Assembly: GCA_002633005.1 (NCBI GenBank)
Contig: NMRA01000001.1
Location: 4,582,869-4,646,868, forward strand
Length of the DNA stretch: 64,000 nucleotides
Direction: 5' to 3'
Source of the DNA: Phoronis australis
Taxonomy: Eukaryota; Phoronida; Phoronidae
Shown in pieces: positions 10,516-24,300 of this stretch. Under the pieces are notes generated by a model that had not been told where the DNA came from, ran no database searches, and saw nothing but the letters and a program-made list of their open reading frames with translations. Position numbers and translations under genes: made by a program. Each line of letters opens with the position of its first letter. Within the stretch, counting starts at the first letter, position 1.

Positions 10516-12490
10516 GACTGTTCACATGGAGACATTGATTGTGTAGTTCTCCCATAGGGGTCGTTTAATGCCAGTTTTCAACATGGATTTGTTGAAGAGT
10601 CTTTAATCTCATATTTTAGCCTGACATGGCGTCCACTAGCAGTTCATGATGTAAACAGAACCCTCCGTCCAACGGACATCTTAATGGTGTAATTGATAAT
10701 CCCAAGGCTTAACACTGATTGTGCACCTGAAACATGGTCCCCTTTCAACCAGCAGCAATGTACACAAATAGACACTCTTAACTTGTGTGTGAGTGATGTC
10801 TTTCCCAGGCAACCAGCTCAAGTATACAGTTGGAGTTAAGATCACTGTAATTGACTGCTATATGATGGTGAATATATCATTTGTCCTGTCTATCGCATTT
10901 GTTTTGTGCTCCGAATTTTGTTATTGACCCTGGTGTTATCCCAGAGTGTTTATCACTATTGTGATGTGATTTGAACCCAGGAATAGAAATACAGATTCTG
11001 TCACATCTTATTGTCAAAAATTTTGCAGGTCTTGGATATTTTTGTTTTGCAGGTAACCACGAGGCTGTCTTTGTACTTGAAACAAAATTAAGTGTTTGGA
11101 TTAATCAGTTAGGGGAGACAACAGCTGCACCCATCTCTTGCTCCCGGGCAGTTGAGAAGGGTTATCTGAGATTGACCAAGTCAATATCACCACAGTAGTT
11201 TAAAGTGTTGTGTAAAATAGGTCATTAACATTTTATTGGTTTTAATTTTGGGTTTTTAATCAAAATGACCTCGTACTAAACATGCCCATATCCGTATGCA
11301 GTGTCACGGTGTGTGCATATCGACTCTCTGCTTTGTTTATGGTGCACATGTTGGATGAATATCATCACGGTTCCAGTCGTATGGGGTGCACATTGTGGCC
11401 GCATATCAAGGTTTTTTGTTGCTCCTCCCATTCTGGGAAACAAAAAAATTTCTTCTAAGCATACTGAACCCTTCTTTGTGATTACAACCTGGGCTGTTCA
11501 TTCACTTGCTAATGCATATTGGCATTCCACTTGAGTGATAAAGTAAGATTCGACTAAAAACTGGTACTCACTGTATCACAAGTTGGATATTATGGTTTTC
11601 GGTGGTTGACCTTTCCCTACAGCCCTAAAGGGTAGGTCACACTTGATATGTATTAAAAGGCTAAAACTAGGATTGGTGTAATTTTAAAAAATAGTTATTA
11701 GTCTTGTGGATAATCTTAAAATTAGAATAATTGTGATGTGAATAGTTGTCAAATAATTACTGCTAATGGGTGATGCTTGTAAATTTTATTTTGAAGCAGA
11801 AATGTTATCTTGTGTTGTGGTTATTATTCAGTTCCAGTTTAACTGATGAGGCAATGTTTCACAGTTGGCTAAGCCAACTGTGAAACACTGCCGGGGCTAT
11901 GACCTATAGTCAGAGGGAAAATTGATGTGACAGAGATATATTTGGTTTCAGTGATTTGAAACCTGTCATTCATTTGGAAAATTAGAAATGTGATTTGAAT
12001 TTCTTGTCTCCTGCCTTTACAAACATTTCCGTTTGTATGTCTTAACATTTTTACTCTTCATATAAAGTGCCATAATGATTGATTTTGAAGACCCTGTTCA
12101 TTTTGAAAGAACCATGAGTAGACTAAATTGTGGTTTTGAATTGGAAGACATGAAATAATGCATAGACGGGCTATGCCATGGGATAACAAGCCTGCTGTGG
12201 CCCCACGCAAAATCAGGGCCCATCTCGTCTCGCCCACGGAAGTTATTTAAAAGATGTGGCGACCGGGGAGCAATCCATCAAGTTAAAATCTGCACGGAGT
12301 GGTCCCGTCTTGTCGTCACTGGGGCTCCACGAAAATTGTTGCACCCTGGTTGAATGGTGTATGTTTGAAAATTGTGTCGACGATGGTTGTAATGACGAGG
12401 GTGCTCCGACTTTTTATAACTTGTCGACGTAATATTTTGTAATATTTAATTCCATGATTTATTCAAATAAACGTCTCTCGATCTCTTTCT
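10516..12490 (+). other. Probable MACROD 3'UTR with polyadenylation signal
   Basis: No coding similarity is seen between the MACROD stop and 12490. AATAAA at 12466-12471 is a candidate polyadenylation signal. Stop codons are frequent in all plus frames. Earlier cleavage sites are possible. Confidence 0.45.
11850..11892. repeat. 43-bp near-perfect palindrome
   Basis: GTTTCACAGTTGGCT, a single A, then AGCCAACTGTGAAAC. The arms extend to 21 bp (GGCAATG.../...CACTGCC) with one mismatch. In RNA this would be a very stable hairpin with almost no loop. It lies in the presumed MACROD 3'UTR. Confidence 0.85.
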
Positions 12491-13540
12491 TTGTCTCTCT
12501 TTCTCTGTTTCTCGCTCCTGGAACAATCACAAAGCCACAAACGCAATTTGCTTTTTTCCAGCTCCCGTCAGCTCAATGTAGCGCAATTAAAAGCATCCAG
12601 TTATCATTGAACAATTCATCTATTTTCCTTTGTGTAATATGCATACCGCGCACTGAAGGCGCGGCCCTCGGCCCGTGCCCAAAACATGGCCTTGGTAGTG
12701 TGACTGAAATAAAAGTGTATCGTACAGACAGATAACAACCAATAAGGGAGACCGGGTAACTTCCCCTCTTTTTGTAAAAAACATTCCTTAGAGGTTTCTA
12801 GAAAGCTGTCAGTTTTTTTTTTGCTATACCAGTAGCTTAAATATGCCGCACACATTCATTCAGTAGATAAAATTTCCAACAACTGAACTCCAAAGTGCGA
12901 GATTTCGCCCGCATTAAATTAATGAAGTAACTCGAATTCATCGTTGTTTTTTAAGTTTAACAAATTCTAGACTTATCTTCGAGTGACTTCCAATCATATA
13001 ATCTATTTTGGAAAGGTAAAATCTACAAATGTATCTGAAAGTACAACACTTTAAACTCTTCTTAAAAAGGGAGGCATTGTCGACGAGAAAAGAGACTTTT
13101 TGAGAACACGGCGCTATGGCAACCGCCAATTAACGCTGTGTTGACTGAGCTCAATATATAGATGGCAAAGTAATTCAAATGTATTCATAATTGGTAAAGT
13201 CGTCACCGAACTTGATTTCAGCGACTATCTGTCAGTCCATCACATCCAACAACATCCCCAAAACAGTGCGTTTTTCCGATATGAAAACGAAATGTCCTTT
13301 TACTGGAGTTCATACTGCCATGAACGCGAGGATAGAACTGACGGTTTTGTAAAACCAACTTCACAAGTTGAATGAAGTTTGTCTCATGATTTAAGCACAG
13401 CATTCACAAAAAAGAAGTTCTTGGAAGCGTCAAGCGGAGGACAAGGAGTACGTGAATGGTTAATCATTTACTTTTGATGAATTAGATCGCTGAGAGTTAA
13501 TGGTTGGTTAAAATTTATATACTTTATTTAAGTTCAGTTT
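12491..13540. other. Intergenic stretch without recognised gene
   Basis: Only short frames are present and none resembles a known family. It contains the probable 3' end of MACROD and the upstream region of the ankyrin gene. TATATA occurs at about 13155. Confidence 0.5.
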
Positions 13541-13556
13541 TGCCGTATTGTGTGGT

Positions 13557-13654
13557 ATCGGCCGGCGGCGCCGCAATGAATGACCGAGGTCAGTACCGTG
13601 GGGATTTCCGCCGCGGGGCACACTGGAGACAACTGCTGTGATCACTTCCCGAAG
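13557..13654 (+). other. Candidate non-coding first exon / GC-rich promoter of the RAI14/UACA-like gene
   Basis: A local GC-rich, CpG-containing island (CGGCCGGCGGCGCCGC) in an AT-rich setting, ending at a good donor (CGAAG|GTAGGC). It lies 1.7 kb upstream of the acceptor of the ATG exon (TTTTTCAG at 15337-15344). It contains an ATG opening a short 22-codon frame that stops before the donor, a possible upstream ORF. Inference only; cDNA would decide. Confidence 0.4.
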
Positions 13655-14384
13655 GTAGGCCTATAATTTTGTGATATTTTTGATATCACAAACCATTGTA
13701 TTTTATACTAAAGTCCCCGTGTTTAACTGAACTTGCACATTTCCATGAAATTTTATTCTAACATTTGGCCTATCATGTGGCTGAAATCTGAGAGTTCAGT
13801 TTTTCTCAGTTGTTAGCTGTTTTTTTCTAGAGTCTACTTTTTTCAGCTGTTAGGTTATATTCTCTTAATTACTGAGCACAGTTTTATTCATTGTATTCTG
13901 GATATGAACATTTTGTATGTTTTACAGAGAGTCTTGAATAAAACTGAGCATATTCTATTCCAATTCTGAAATTACTGAAAAGTGTGTCCCATGCAAAAAG
14001 GTCTCGTTGGTGTTAGGAGACCGAATGTTATCGTGTGTAAAGGCGGCGTAGTAATCGCTCGTTGGCAGCCATCGGGTTTTTGCAAGGAATTTTCAAACAA
14101 ACATTTCAGGGTTATCGACGGTTACAGAGCATTATTTTGTTTCGATTATCTAGATGTGAAAGTCGTTTTTACTGTTTCTTAATAGGCCAAAACCGGGTTT
14201 GGTACCCTTTTACGTCCACGCGCCGTCATACATCAGAAGATTACGCGAAATTCGAAGTTCACGCATAGAACACCAGATGTCAGTCAGGGCAATATGGCGG
14301 CGAATGAGCTTGTTGATGTTGTGGTGGTTGTTATGTAGGTAGGTGTTGTGATAGTATCTCTGAGCTCGTCATCGCACAAAAGCT

Positions 14385-14519
14385 GGCACTGGTCGGATAT
14401 AGCAGTCCCTGGTTATTTGTCTCTTATTTAGAGAACCAGGCAATCACTGAATAATGGGCCCGTTACCTAGTGGATGAAGTGGGTGAAACTGGTTCTCTAA
14501 CTAACTCCGACAAGTGCCG
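14385..14519. repeat. Possible small foldback element
   Basis: GGCACTGGTCGGA and TCCGACAAGTGCC are inverted outer arms, and TTAGAGAACCAG with CTGGTTCTCTAA are inner arms. The mixed order of the arms suggests a rearranged element. Confidence 0.45.
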
Positions 14520-15399
14520 ACGTCCACTGTCTATGACTATGACAGACTATGTACTTTATGTTATTATATATATGTGTATCTTTTTAAACCTGTTATAAAT
14601 AGTTCTCGTTTTTGTTGATCTTCATTGTTTTACAGTGACATAAAACTTTGGAGAGAGTGTTGTCACTTAAACAATTACAAGAAGAGCAGCACCAATCTAG
14701 TTGGAACCCAGAAATTTGCCTATCACAAATAAAAATTCCAACAGAGGCTGCCCCAAACTATCTAAACTATCATATTCTATGGACGATAGTTTACCTCGAG
14801 TGAAACCCATCAATCCGTCAAAGAAGACCTATCGTCAATATATCTGATAGTCTGATGATATACGCCAGCATTCCTATAGGGGGATTGCCGCAAATCAATG
14901 CATTTGACAGACCAAACAGGGCTTCTCAGCTCTACTATCATTTGAAACTATAGCCTATCAGATGTATACTGCCAGCCAACTATGTGTTGTTTAAGGGTAT
15001 GGCTGGCTTGACTTGTTACAACTTTCTCAAATTCATTTGCCATTCCAAGCAGTGAATGGTTGTTGATGGAGGGAGGGCTTCATTCCTGAAATTGGGCACC
15101 TCTGAAATTCTGACCCAAATGATGATGTTTGTGTGTTGCTGCTTGAGGATCAGAAGACATGGAAATTTTTGGGACTGTTACCAACCTAATCACAAATGGC
15201 ACAATTGACTGAAAATGACTTTGACGTAAAACAGCAAACTTTGATATAAATTGTATTAATAGTGATGGGACATCACACAACCTTCTTTTCTCTGAAACTA
15301 TTGTTTGTAATGTTTTAGATTGAATTAGAAACTTTCTTTTTCAGTGCACAGTTCATTCATCTGATCGCCTTACAGTAACTGAGTTCTTCACTAGACAAT

Positions 15400-18300
15400 A
15401 TGTCTAAGATGAAGAGCTTGTTCAAGTTCAAGAAGAGTCAAACAGACGTAAGTGACACACTATCTGCATTTCAACGTTTGTCAGAATCCTAGAAATTTTC
15501 CTGGAATCATTTTACTCTATTCTGTTATGTCCCCATGCGGTCAAGAATCCCCGCAACTTCTGTAGCCCCTGTGGAAGACCTTGAGAATACGCTTTTCAAA
15601 TGTGTGTGAGGCTGATAATGTCTATTTGCTAATACCTTGCAATACTGCCACTGCCAAGATCTCTCTGCCTTTGAATTTTAATTTTAAATAAATAATGGTC
15701 TTAGTCATGAATTGTGTTAAACATGTTTGTTCAGTCATTTATGTCACTATGTAAGTGTATGATCGCATGGATTGTAACAGACTCAGCAGTATCAGTAGAA
15801 GAGTATGTAATAAAACTATTATCGTCCTTCAGAATAGTATTATCCTTGGATTGCGTTCTCGCACTGCGTCGCGCATTCAACGTTCCTAACCAAACAGAAT
15901 GCCTTTCACTGCTAGCACATCAACATGCTTTTATTCAATGAAGTACCCATAACAATTATAGGTCCGTGGGCCTAGTTTTGCAGCCACAGTTAAAACTGTG
16001 TGTGATTTGTAGTGTTTACCCAAAATGAACAGTGTCGGCAAGTGTCAAATAAGAGCCTTTCATAATTGCATTTTAGAAACAAGTTATGTGACAAATTGTT
16101 CAGGGTGGAGATCATGGTACAATGGCTCATGTAAGATTGAGATAAACAACACAGGGAGCTGAGCAATTTGCTTATATCTGCAAAATAAGTTAAGCTGACC
16201 GGATGCTTATGAACAAGTAGCTGGTTGTGGCGTCACATTCTTGACCCATTTTTGTATGTCAGACCACCAAGTGTGCAATATCTTTCAGTTGTCTGACTGG
16301 AACAAGGCTGATGACAAGCTGGTGGCTGCCATTGAAGATGGAAATATCGATAAAGTGGAGAGCTTATTGAAAAAGAAGCACTGTTCTATGAACAAGGTCA
16401 ATGATCGTGGACAAACTGTGTAAGTCTAGGATGATAATGTTAAGGTCAAACAATATTCAACGCCCTTCTTTTCAATCGTCATCTACTTTAAAACCTGGAA
16501 CTCATCTCTTTCCCGGAACTCTCATTGCACAACCCCCTGCCCTCATCAATCTCCCCTCAGCCTTTCCTCTTAAACCCCCTCCCTTTCAACCTGGCGTTTT
16601 ATTTTAGTGCACTACTATGAAAATTTTAGGTTGCTTGGAAATTCAACTTCTGCGCACCTAATTTTTAGTTGTTCCTGTCAGTTGTTAATGTCGAGCCCTG
16701 GCTTTTATTCGCATATAAAGCCACACCATTTTTGGATTATATAAGGAAAGTCTTTAAATTTTATTGTTTTTTTTTGCCAATCAGCCTTGAGAACTCTGCC
16801 AAAATTAATAACCTATTGACTGGAAAAACTATTGCACGATAATATTGAAATAATTTATAAATTAAATTCAAGAAGTATGTGTTGTAAAGCTTTAACATGA
16901 TTGTCGGAATGACCTTGAACTTGTGTATGGAATTGTTGATTATGATTAAAGTAACCCTCTTACTTGCGAGATATTGGATCCGTCTCATGACCGTCAGTTT
17001 GGTGATGTATAGCATGTCTTTAAATGAAATGTAGTGTAGACCTTATGTATTTTCCTGCCAATGCCCCTATATGGAGACCAAAGTTAATGTTGTTTCCACT
17101 GTGATTCTTTTGCCTGTATCAAGGTGGTGTCTTCCATCATATTTATGTAAAAATGCCAATTGTGAGAGATATTGTAGCCCAGGTAGCCCAAAAGATGTGT
17201 GAATCAGAATTAACACATTCCTCTAGCATTATATGAGCAAGTCAGTGTGTGGGTCTTAAGAGTATACTCATGCAGTGTGAGTAGTACATAACAGTGCTCT
17301 GAGTAATACAGGTGATATATGTTTTCAGCGTACATATTGCCACAGTGAATGGTTTTGTTGAGGCGATACAACGCATGATTGCCCATCAGGCTGACATCTG
17401 TGTACCCGACTCCCAGGGCCGTACACCTCTGCATATTGCAGCAAGACATGGCAAGACGGAGATCGTGGAAGTACTGCTGAAAGTGAGTCTATGTTGTTAG
17501 TTACGTTCGAATTTTATGGTTTTGTAGCTTTGAGAGTATAGTTTGATTTTACCATGAACATGTATGCCCCCCCTCAGTGCTTAACCTCTTTTGTGTCTCC
17601 TGCATATAGCATTGTGTTGTACCATCCTTGCATTGTACAATATGACATCCGATTGACTCCAAGTCCTGGCTCATTACTCTCAAGTTCATGACAGGTTAGA
17701 GGAAATCCAACTGCAGTTTGCTGAGTGACCCTATGTTTTGTAGGTGAAGACTGGTCAGTGGCCAAAAGATGACTGCCAGTGGACACCCCTTCACCACGCG
17801 TGTCTGTCAGGCAACCGGGACTGTGTCCAGTTATTACTCAAGATACAGACTCCACCAGATTTTCAGTCTGCTGACCAGGTACTCACCAATGGTCAGTCTA
17901 GATAGGGCTGACCTGTAGATGTTGTAGATTTGTTGTCAACCAATATTGACCACTTTAGTCATCCCACTGGATACAGTAGTACTATTACAAGGTCTGTTTA
18001 GTGTCTGAGTAGGCATCTGCCAAAAATAATGGTCTGACTTGAAAAGAACATTGCTGTGATGAGTATTTGATGACACCGTGTCAAAAGACTGCTGTTGTCA
18101 AGCAAACAAAGTAATACAATTATACCCAAGCTCATCTTGTTTGATTCGTTCTGTTACAGGGCATTTTTGTTTCTCTGCACTTAGCATTTTTGTTTTAACA
18201 TTGTTTTATATTTCAGGAAGGCAAGACTCCATTGTTTTTAGCAGCTCAGATGGGCCACACCATGATATGTAAAGATCTCATTGACAGGGGAGTTAATGTC

Positions 18301-21300
18301 AACGCAACAGATAACAGCTGCAGGTGTGTTCAATGTGAAGTACATAGCATTAAGACTAACAGGTCACAGTATCTGTGCCACTGTGCTTTGTGTGATCTTG
18401 TTTGTAGTTTTAGTTTAATTTTGATTGTTTTCTAGCGATGGAAAAACTGTTGAGATGAATGACTGTTATGCATTTTAATGTTATTTAAAGAAGTTATTTT
18501 TAAAACATGTCTTCTCAGTGTGTACCACGATTCCACTTGCACTTTGACTAGGCAATGGGAACTTGTACTGCCTATCTTAAAGTACAGTGGCAGGGTCTAG
18601 CTATACTACCAAGTATATACTGCCAAGTATCTTCAAGGATTTGTTTTATTAATCTTTGTTTCCTCTAATTCATTTCTTCATCTTAAGAACGCCTCTGATG
18701 TATGCTGCTGAGCATGGGAACAAGGAGACGTGTGAATTTCTGGTTAAGAAGGGCTCCGTGGCATCCATAAAGGACAAGCTAGGTCGTACCGCTGGATGGT
18801 ACGCTCTGGATGCTGGCCACAGTGATATCAAGTACATCCTGGACAGAGCTCCGTCACAAGCATCGTGGGATATCAGTGAGGGGGGTCCACAACACGAGTC
18901 TGATCCAGACCAGGTACTCCGTGGTTTTGTGCATGTATTTAACACAAAGCTAATCAATTGCAATGTTTGCTTTAACTGTGAAGTGAAGATTGTTATTGTG
19001 ATTATCTCTAGGGCTTCTTGGAAAAGTTGTTTTAACATTAAAATTGTTCAGTCTAAGATTGCAGTCAAATTTTAAGTATTAAGTAATATTTGCTTGAGCT
19101 GCCGATTTAACTGCAGTCAATTTGAAGGGGATGTTTGATTCCCCTCCTCTGTCCTTCACACTCGCCAAGTGTAAATATCTCTTTCTCAACTGTTTCTAGG
19201 CCAACTGTGTTGCGACTTTCGACCAAAGCCCTCCCACTGAGCACAAGGAGACGGAGAATAACGAGGTAAGTAAAAATAGTTACAACATCCAGTTGATTAC
19301 GTGGGCGCGTATTGCTAACATCTTTGTTTGGGAGTTCTGAGCTTGTCGTCTTGCACCTGCTGCTGCCTCCCCTAAACCAATTGCTGGATTTTCTTGAAAT
19401 TTGGGTGAAGGCGTTTCTATGAAGCTGGTGACAGATTACGACGATTTCTGAATGAATGCATTTACTGGCGTGCTGCTAGTGGCAATTTCAAAATTTTTAC
19501 CTTTAATTCCTCAACAGATATTTTGCAGAACTTTTCAAATATATAATTATGTGTCGAGATAATGACGACATTTCCCATTTCGAACGAGTTTGGCAGTGTG
19601 TACCCCTTGGAGTCATTTTTATTATTTTCTAGTTTTGTTTTTGGTGTTCATCTCTTTCTTGGTTGAAGGATCATTATGAACTTTGGTGGATGTATTTGTA
19701 TTGAAAAGAGCACAGCTAATTTAGATTTTCCGGCGAGTTGGAAAACTGGACAGGTGCCTCTACTGGCAGTTTTGTTTCTTTGTCTCTGCCTCAGTTAATA
19801 CCAGATTCCTTGATGGATCAACAGGAACTTGATGGAGCGCATAGATGGCGCTGACTTTGGTTGGAGTGTGACGATTGTACCATCTTTTAGTGGAGATTTA
19901 GTTTTTCTTTGTATGTTTATCATGTCTACCAAGTTCCTTGACAGATTTTCCTAAAATTTGGAAAATAGGTCACAGGGACAGTGTTACCTTCCCATTTTTA
20001 GACGGATTAGACATATTCTGCACAACCTAGCAGCCAGTTTCCTTTTTTGGTGTCAGCCATACTGCTCGAAGAAAAATGAAGTAAAATCTGGCAGATGTTT
20101 TCCTATGGACAGTAGCGTGCTGACATTAATATTCGGACGGATCCAAATTCAACATGTCTCATAGGTGTTATGACTCAGCTTGATGTCCGTTATTATTTTT
20201 CACTTAATTGTGTTATTTCAGGATGATGATGAGTGGCCATCTTCAGAAGAAGAGTCAGATATTGACAATACTCGGCAGCAACTTGAGACTTCTCCACGCG
20301 AAGTCACTTATGATGCTTATAAGGTCAGTTATGTCTTTTGCTTGATGAGTTTTGATCTTACTGTATTATTTGTTTATTCTCGAGTTGTTTTAAAAGATAA
20401 TTCCAATCTTAAGTAAATTCTAGGAAATGTACTTTTTTGATTTTCACCATATGTCTACATTTCACTTAATTTTCAAATCGCAAATTTCTAACATTTTCGT
20501 TAACTTTTTAATTGTACAATTCCCTTGCCAGATAAATTGTTTCTACGTAAAAGTAAAAGTAAAAAGGTATATATTTATATGTGGACGCACTATGCCGTTA
20601 TCCCTGTTTGTTTGTCTGTAAGGCACCTGTCTGTCGTTCAGTGTCTACAAAACCCCTGAATGCATATTCAGTTTTGCAGCTATTTTCTTTACATGGATGA
20701 GATGGGGTGAGCGAATTTTCAAAGGGATTTGAGAACCGGTGTGCCCCCTAGTGTCAATATTTAATTTTTTATGTTTGCCTCTGTTTCTTCGAAGTTCGTT
20801 TGAGTTTTTCGTCACCCATCTCTCTATCGGCCAAACCACTCTGAGGATAGTTATGAATAGTAGCATATAGGTTCTTACTAGGAAGAAGACATCTGAGTAG
20901 GATTTTCAGACATTTCTAAATTCTGTGGCACCACCTAATGGCACCTTTTTGCATCTGTGGTTGTATCTCCTATACTCTCTGCAAGATCTTTTCTTAAATT
21001 CGGCAAATGTATGTGTACAGAGGTGACAGCGAACGACAACAACTTTTTCAGGTATTCAACTGCTGCTGTGCCCTCTAGTGGCAATTTTAGTCGTTTATGA
21101 TCTTGGCAGATATGTTCATATTGAGGAGAGTATTGCTGACTTACTATGCACCCCCTAGTTGCCGTTTCAAGTTTACTGGCACTGCTGCCTGGAGTGGGTA
21201 TATTCAAAATAGCAATTATCGCTTGTATCTGCACCATGTGCGATACAAACAGACATTTGTCGTTAAGTGTCACACGGGATGCATGCTGTCACCTAGTGAC

Positions 21301-24300
21301 ACAGAAACACTTGATGTAGTTGTCGCATGGTTTATGGTGCCACCTAATGACAGGGAAACATTTGGTGTGTTGGGGTCCAGCCAGTAGTTTTTGCATCTTG
21401 GCTAGAAGAGATGTAGCAGTAAGAGTAGTCAGTGATCGTGTGGTCTGTTGCTGGTGCTTTGTTAGAGTTGTCAAGTGTGCATTGATTGGTTGTATTTCTG
21501 GTAAATCCCACAGAGGGCAACACTGCTTTATACATTTGTCTTCATTAGGCTGCTGGTAGTGTCGTGAGTAGGTTTGGTGTTTGTATAAATTATTTGTTCA
21601 ATGTTTGTTACCACTGGTCACCATGTCATGTGCGTGTGGTGTGCATGAAGTTCATCTTCAGCCTGGACCTTCACACCGTCAGTTGAGTCCAGTACTTGCT
21701 GTCTGCTTGTAATGCACAAAACACAGTTTGTGTTCTCAGTCACAGTGTCATAGCACTCTGTGCAATTATACGTTGAGTTTGCTCCGTGCTTAAGTAGAGC
21801 GAAATGCAAACACTTGCATCTTCAGAAGCATTTTAATGTGGTATAGGAACTGACATCATTAGAAGGTGACTGAACGAGGATTGGTTGAAGTCGTCAAAAC
21901 AGGGTTTAGCATCCTTTTAAGTATTAAATCAATGGGTGAAACATATTCAGTGTGAACAATGAGTGAAACGTGTTCAGAATGAACAATGGGTCAAACATAC
22001 TTCAGATTGAACAATGGGTCAAACACATTCAGAGTGAGCAATTGGTCAAACATATTCAGAGTGAACATTGAGTGAAACATATTCAGAGTGAACAATGATT
22101 GAAACATCTTGTGAGTGAGCAATGCATCAAAGATATTCAGAGTGAACAATAGGTCATGTATATTCTGAGTGAACAATTGATTAAACATAGTCAGAGTGAA
22201 CGATGGGTGAAACACATTTTACTGCATGCTTTCACGTGTAACCTGTTCACAACAGTGTAGAAATTGTGGTTTATCTGTGAGGATGCATTTCTCCCAACAG
22301 ATTCTCCTCATTTATTCAAGCATATGTGTGATGTTTTGTATGTTTGTAACTAGAAAGACAAAACAGTCTTGAAAATTAAGTTTTTAATTCAAAGTAAATT
22401 AGCACATTAGGCTGAAGTTGCTGTGTCCACTTGGCTCTTGTACCCTTAAAGTGTCAGTCAAACATTTCTATTGTCATTTTGGTTATGTTACTATTTTCTG
22501 GTTATCCTAGATAGATTTTCAAGTTTGCCAGATTCCCCCAAGAATTGACTTTCGCAGCCCGAATCATTAACTATACAGTTTTTCTTGTGAGACTATGCAT
22601 TTTGGACATCTGTCAACTTGATTTTATACTATTTTCCAAAGAATGCTAGAATTATTTGTCTTAGTGGCGTTTTCCCGGACAATCCTAGAATGACTTTGAA
22701 CTCAGTTAAGTTGGATTTAGCCTTTATTTGATCGGCAGCCGACAGGAAATTGTAAGCGTGCACAAAACATGAATCATGTACATGGTGAAAGTGTTGGTTG
22801 TTGGCCTTGGACACTGCAGTGACATCACAAGCATGAGTGGCACCAACTTTGTGACCTTGGGTCAGTAGTGTAGCTGCAGCTCATGATTCTACACAATACA
22901 AAACAGAACTCCTAGCAGATGGTGATGGTACTCAGAAGGCAAATACCGATAGTATAGCATCCTCCTTTAGAACATCTAAAAATGCAATAGTTTTACACCA
23001 CTTTTGCCATGTAATGAAAAGGTAATGTTGGAGTCTTGACACGAACTAAGCAACTCCACCGGATCTTGTCTCCTACTGGAAATTGGTGACATGGAACTCA
23101 TAGACTTTTTGAGAGCTGGTGATGCTGCATCCTCGTAACATGCAGGCATACTGAATATGCTACGGAGGTAGACAAATACTGGTGTAACTTGTTACAAACT
23201 GACATATGCTAGACTCACCCAATGTCAAACACTGTTTAAAGTCCATGTTAGCAAAACTGGCAGGGAAGGATTGGAGCTGCGAACATCACTTCCTGGAGTG
23301 ATGCATGCATAATTAGTTAGGACATAAGGGAATTTATTTAATGTGAAAGTTTATCCAGGATAACCGGAAAATCACAATTTTACCCCAAATGACACTAAAA
23401 TATCTTGTTAGATATGTGACTCTGTTTACTTGGCTTGTCAACTTAATTATATGTTCGGATATGTTTTGAAAGGTTTTGTTCTCTGTTTTAAGATTCAGGG
23501 TTATAGATGTGGTCAGCCTTCTGACTACCTTATGGTTGTGTGGAGCTCTAGATCATCTACCAAATTTGACTAAGTACGGTCATTGAATTCCAAAGAAACT
23601 TTCAGATACTAGACAAATGCACTGTAATCCAGTACATTTTTTGTTGTTTTTTCACTTTGAAAAGTTGCACAAAACAAAAACAAAATGATTATAGTTAAGA
23701 AATTTGTAACATCGTTTTCATATCGTTGTTTTGCTGTTACTGTACTTTTCTTGTCACCAATCTACCATTTAATGGCAGATAAGTATAGAAAGTCAAAATT
23801 CAAAGTTAACAGATTTTCTGTTTTTAAAAAATATCTACATACTTTTACTGAGTGGAATTACTTTGTTTAGGTAGTTGGCTAAATGAACAGCCCTCATTTT
23901 TTCTGTACAGAGTGAGAGAAAATTGAAAAAATAATTTACTCCTTACGCATACATCTGTGTTGAAGGTAAACTTATCTCCCCTGTAGGAGCTTGAGGAAGA
24001 ACATGATGTTCTGCATGAAGAGTTGCGGAAGTTGAATGAAGACTATAATGTGTTGAAGCTGAAAATGGCTGCTATGGAGTCTGCAGACCGACTAGAGGCT
24101 ACATCTGTTGATGAAACTTTAGTGAACAGTTTACAGAGTGAGGTGAGATATAGTGTCCTATTCTCCTGAAGAACTAATTGTTGTTAAGTCTTCAACTTTA
24201 AAATTAATGTGCATGACTACATGACGTGTGAATGTGCTCGTAATATAATAAAAACTGCCCTTAACTCACAATGAGTGGGCGGAGTTACAAGCTGCACTGA

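Noticed and set aside
21934-22214. CRISPR-like array
   Set aside because: Units are contiguous with no unique spacers, and the context is an animal intron.
21991-22215. Minus-strand 74-codon frame with LFTLNMFD repeats
   Set aside because: Produced by the 27-bp minisatellite, whose unit length is a multiple of three.
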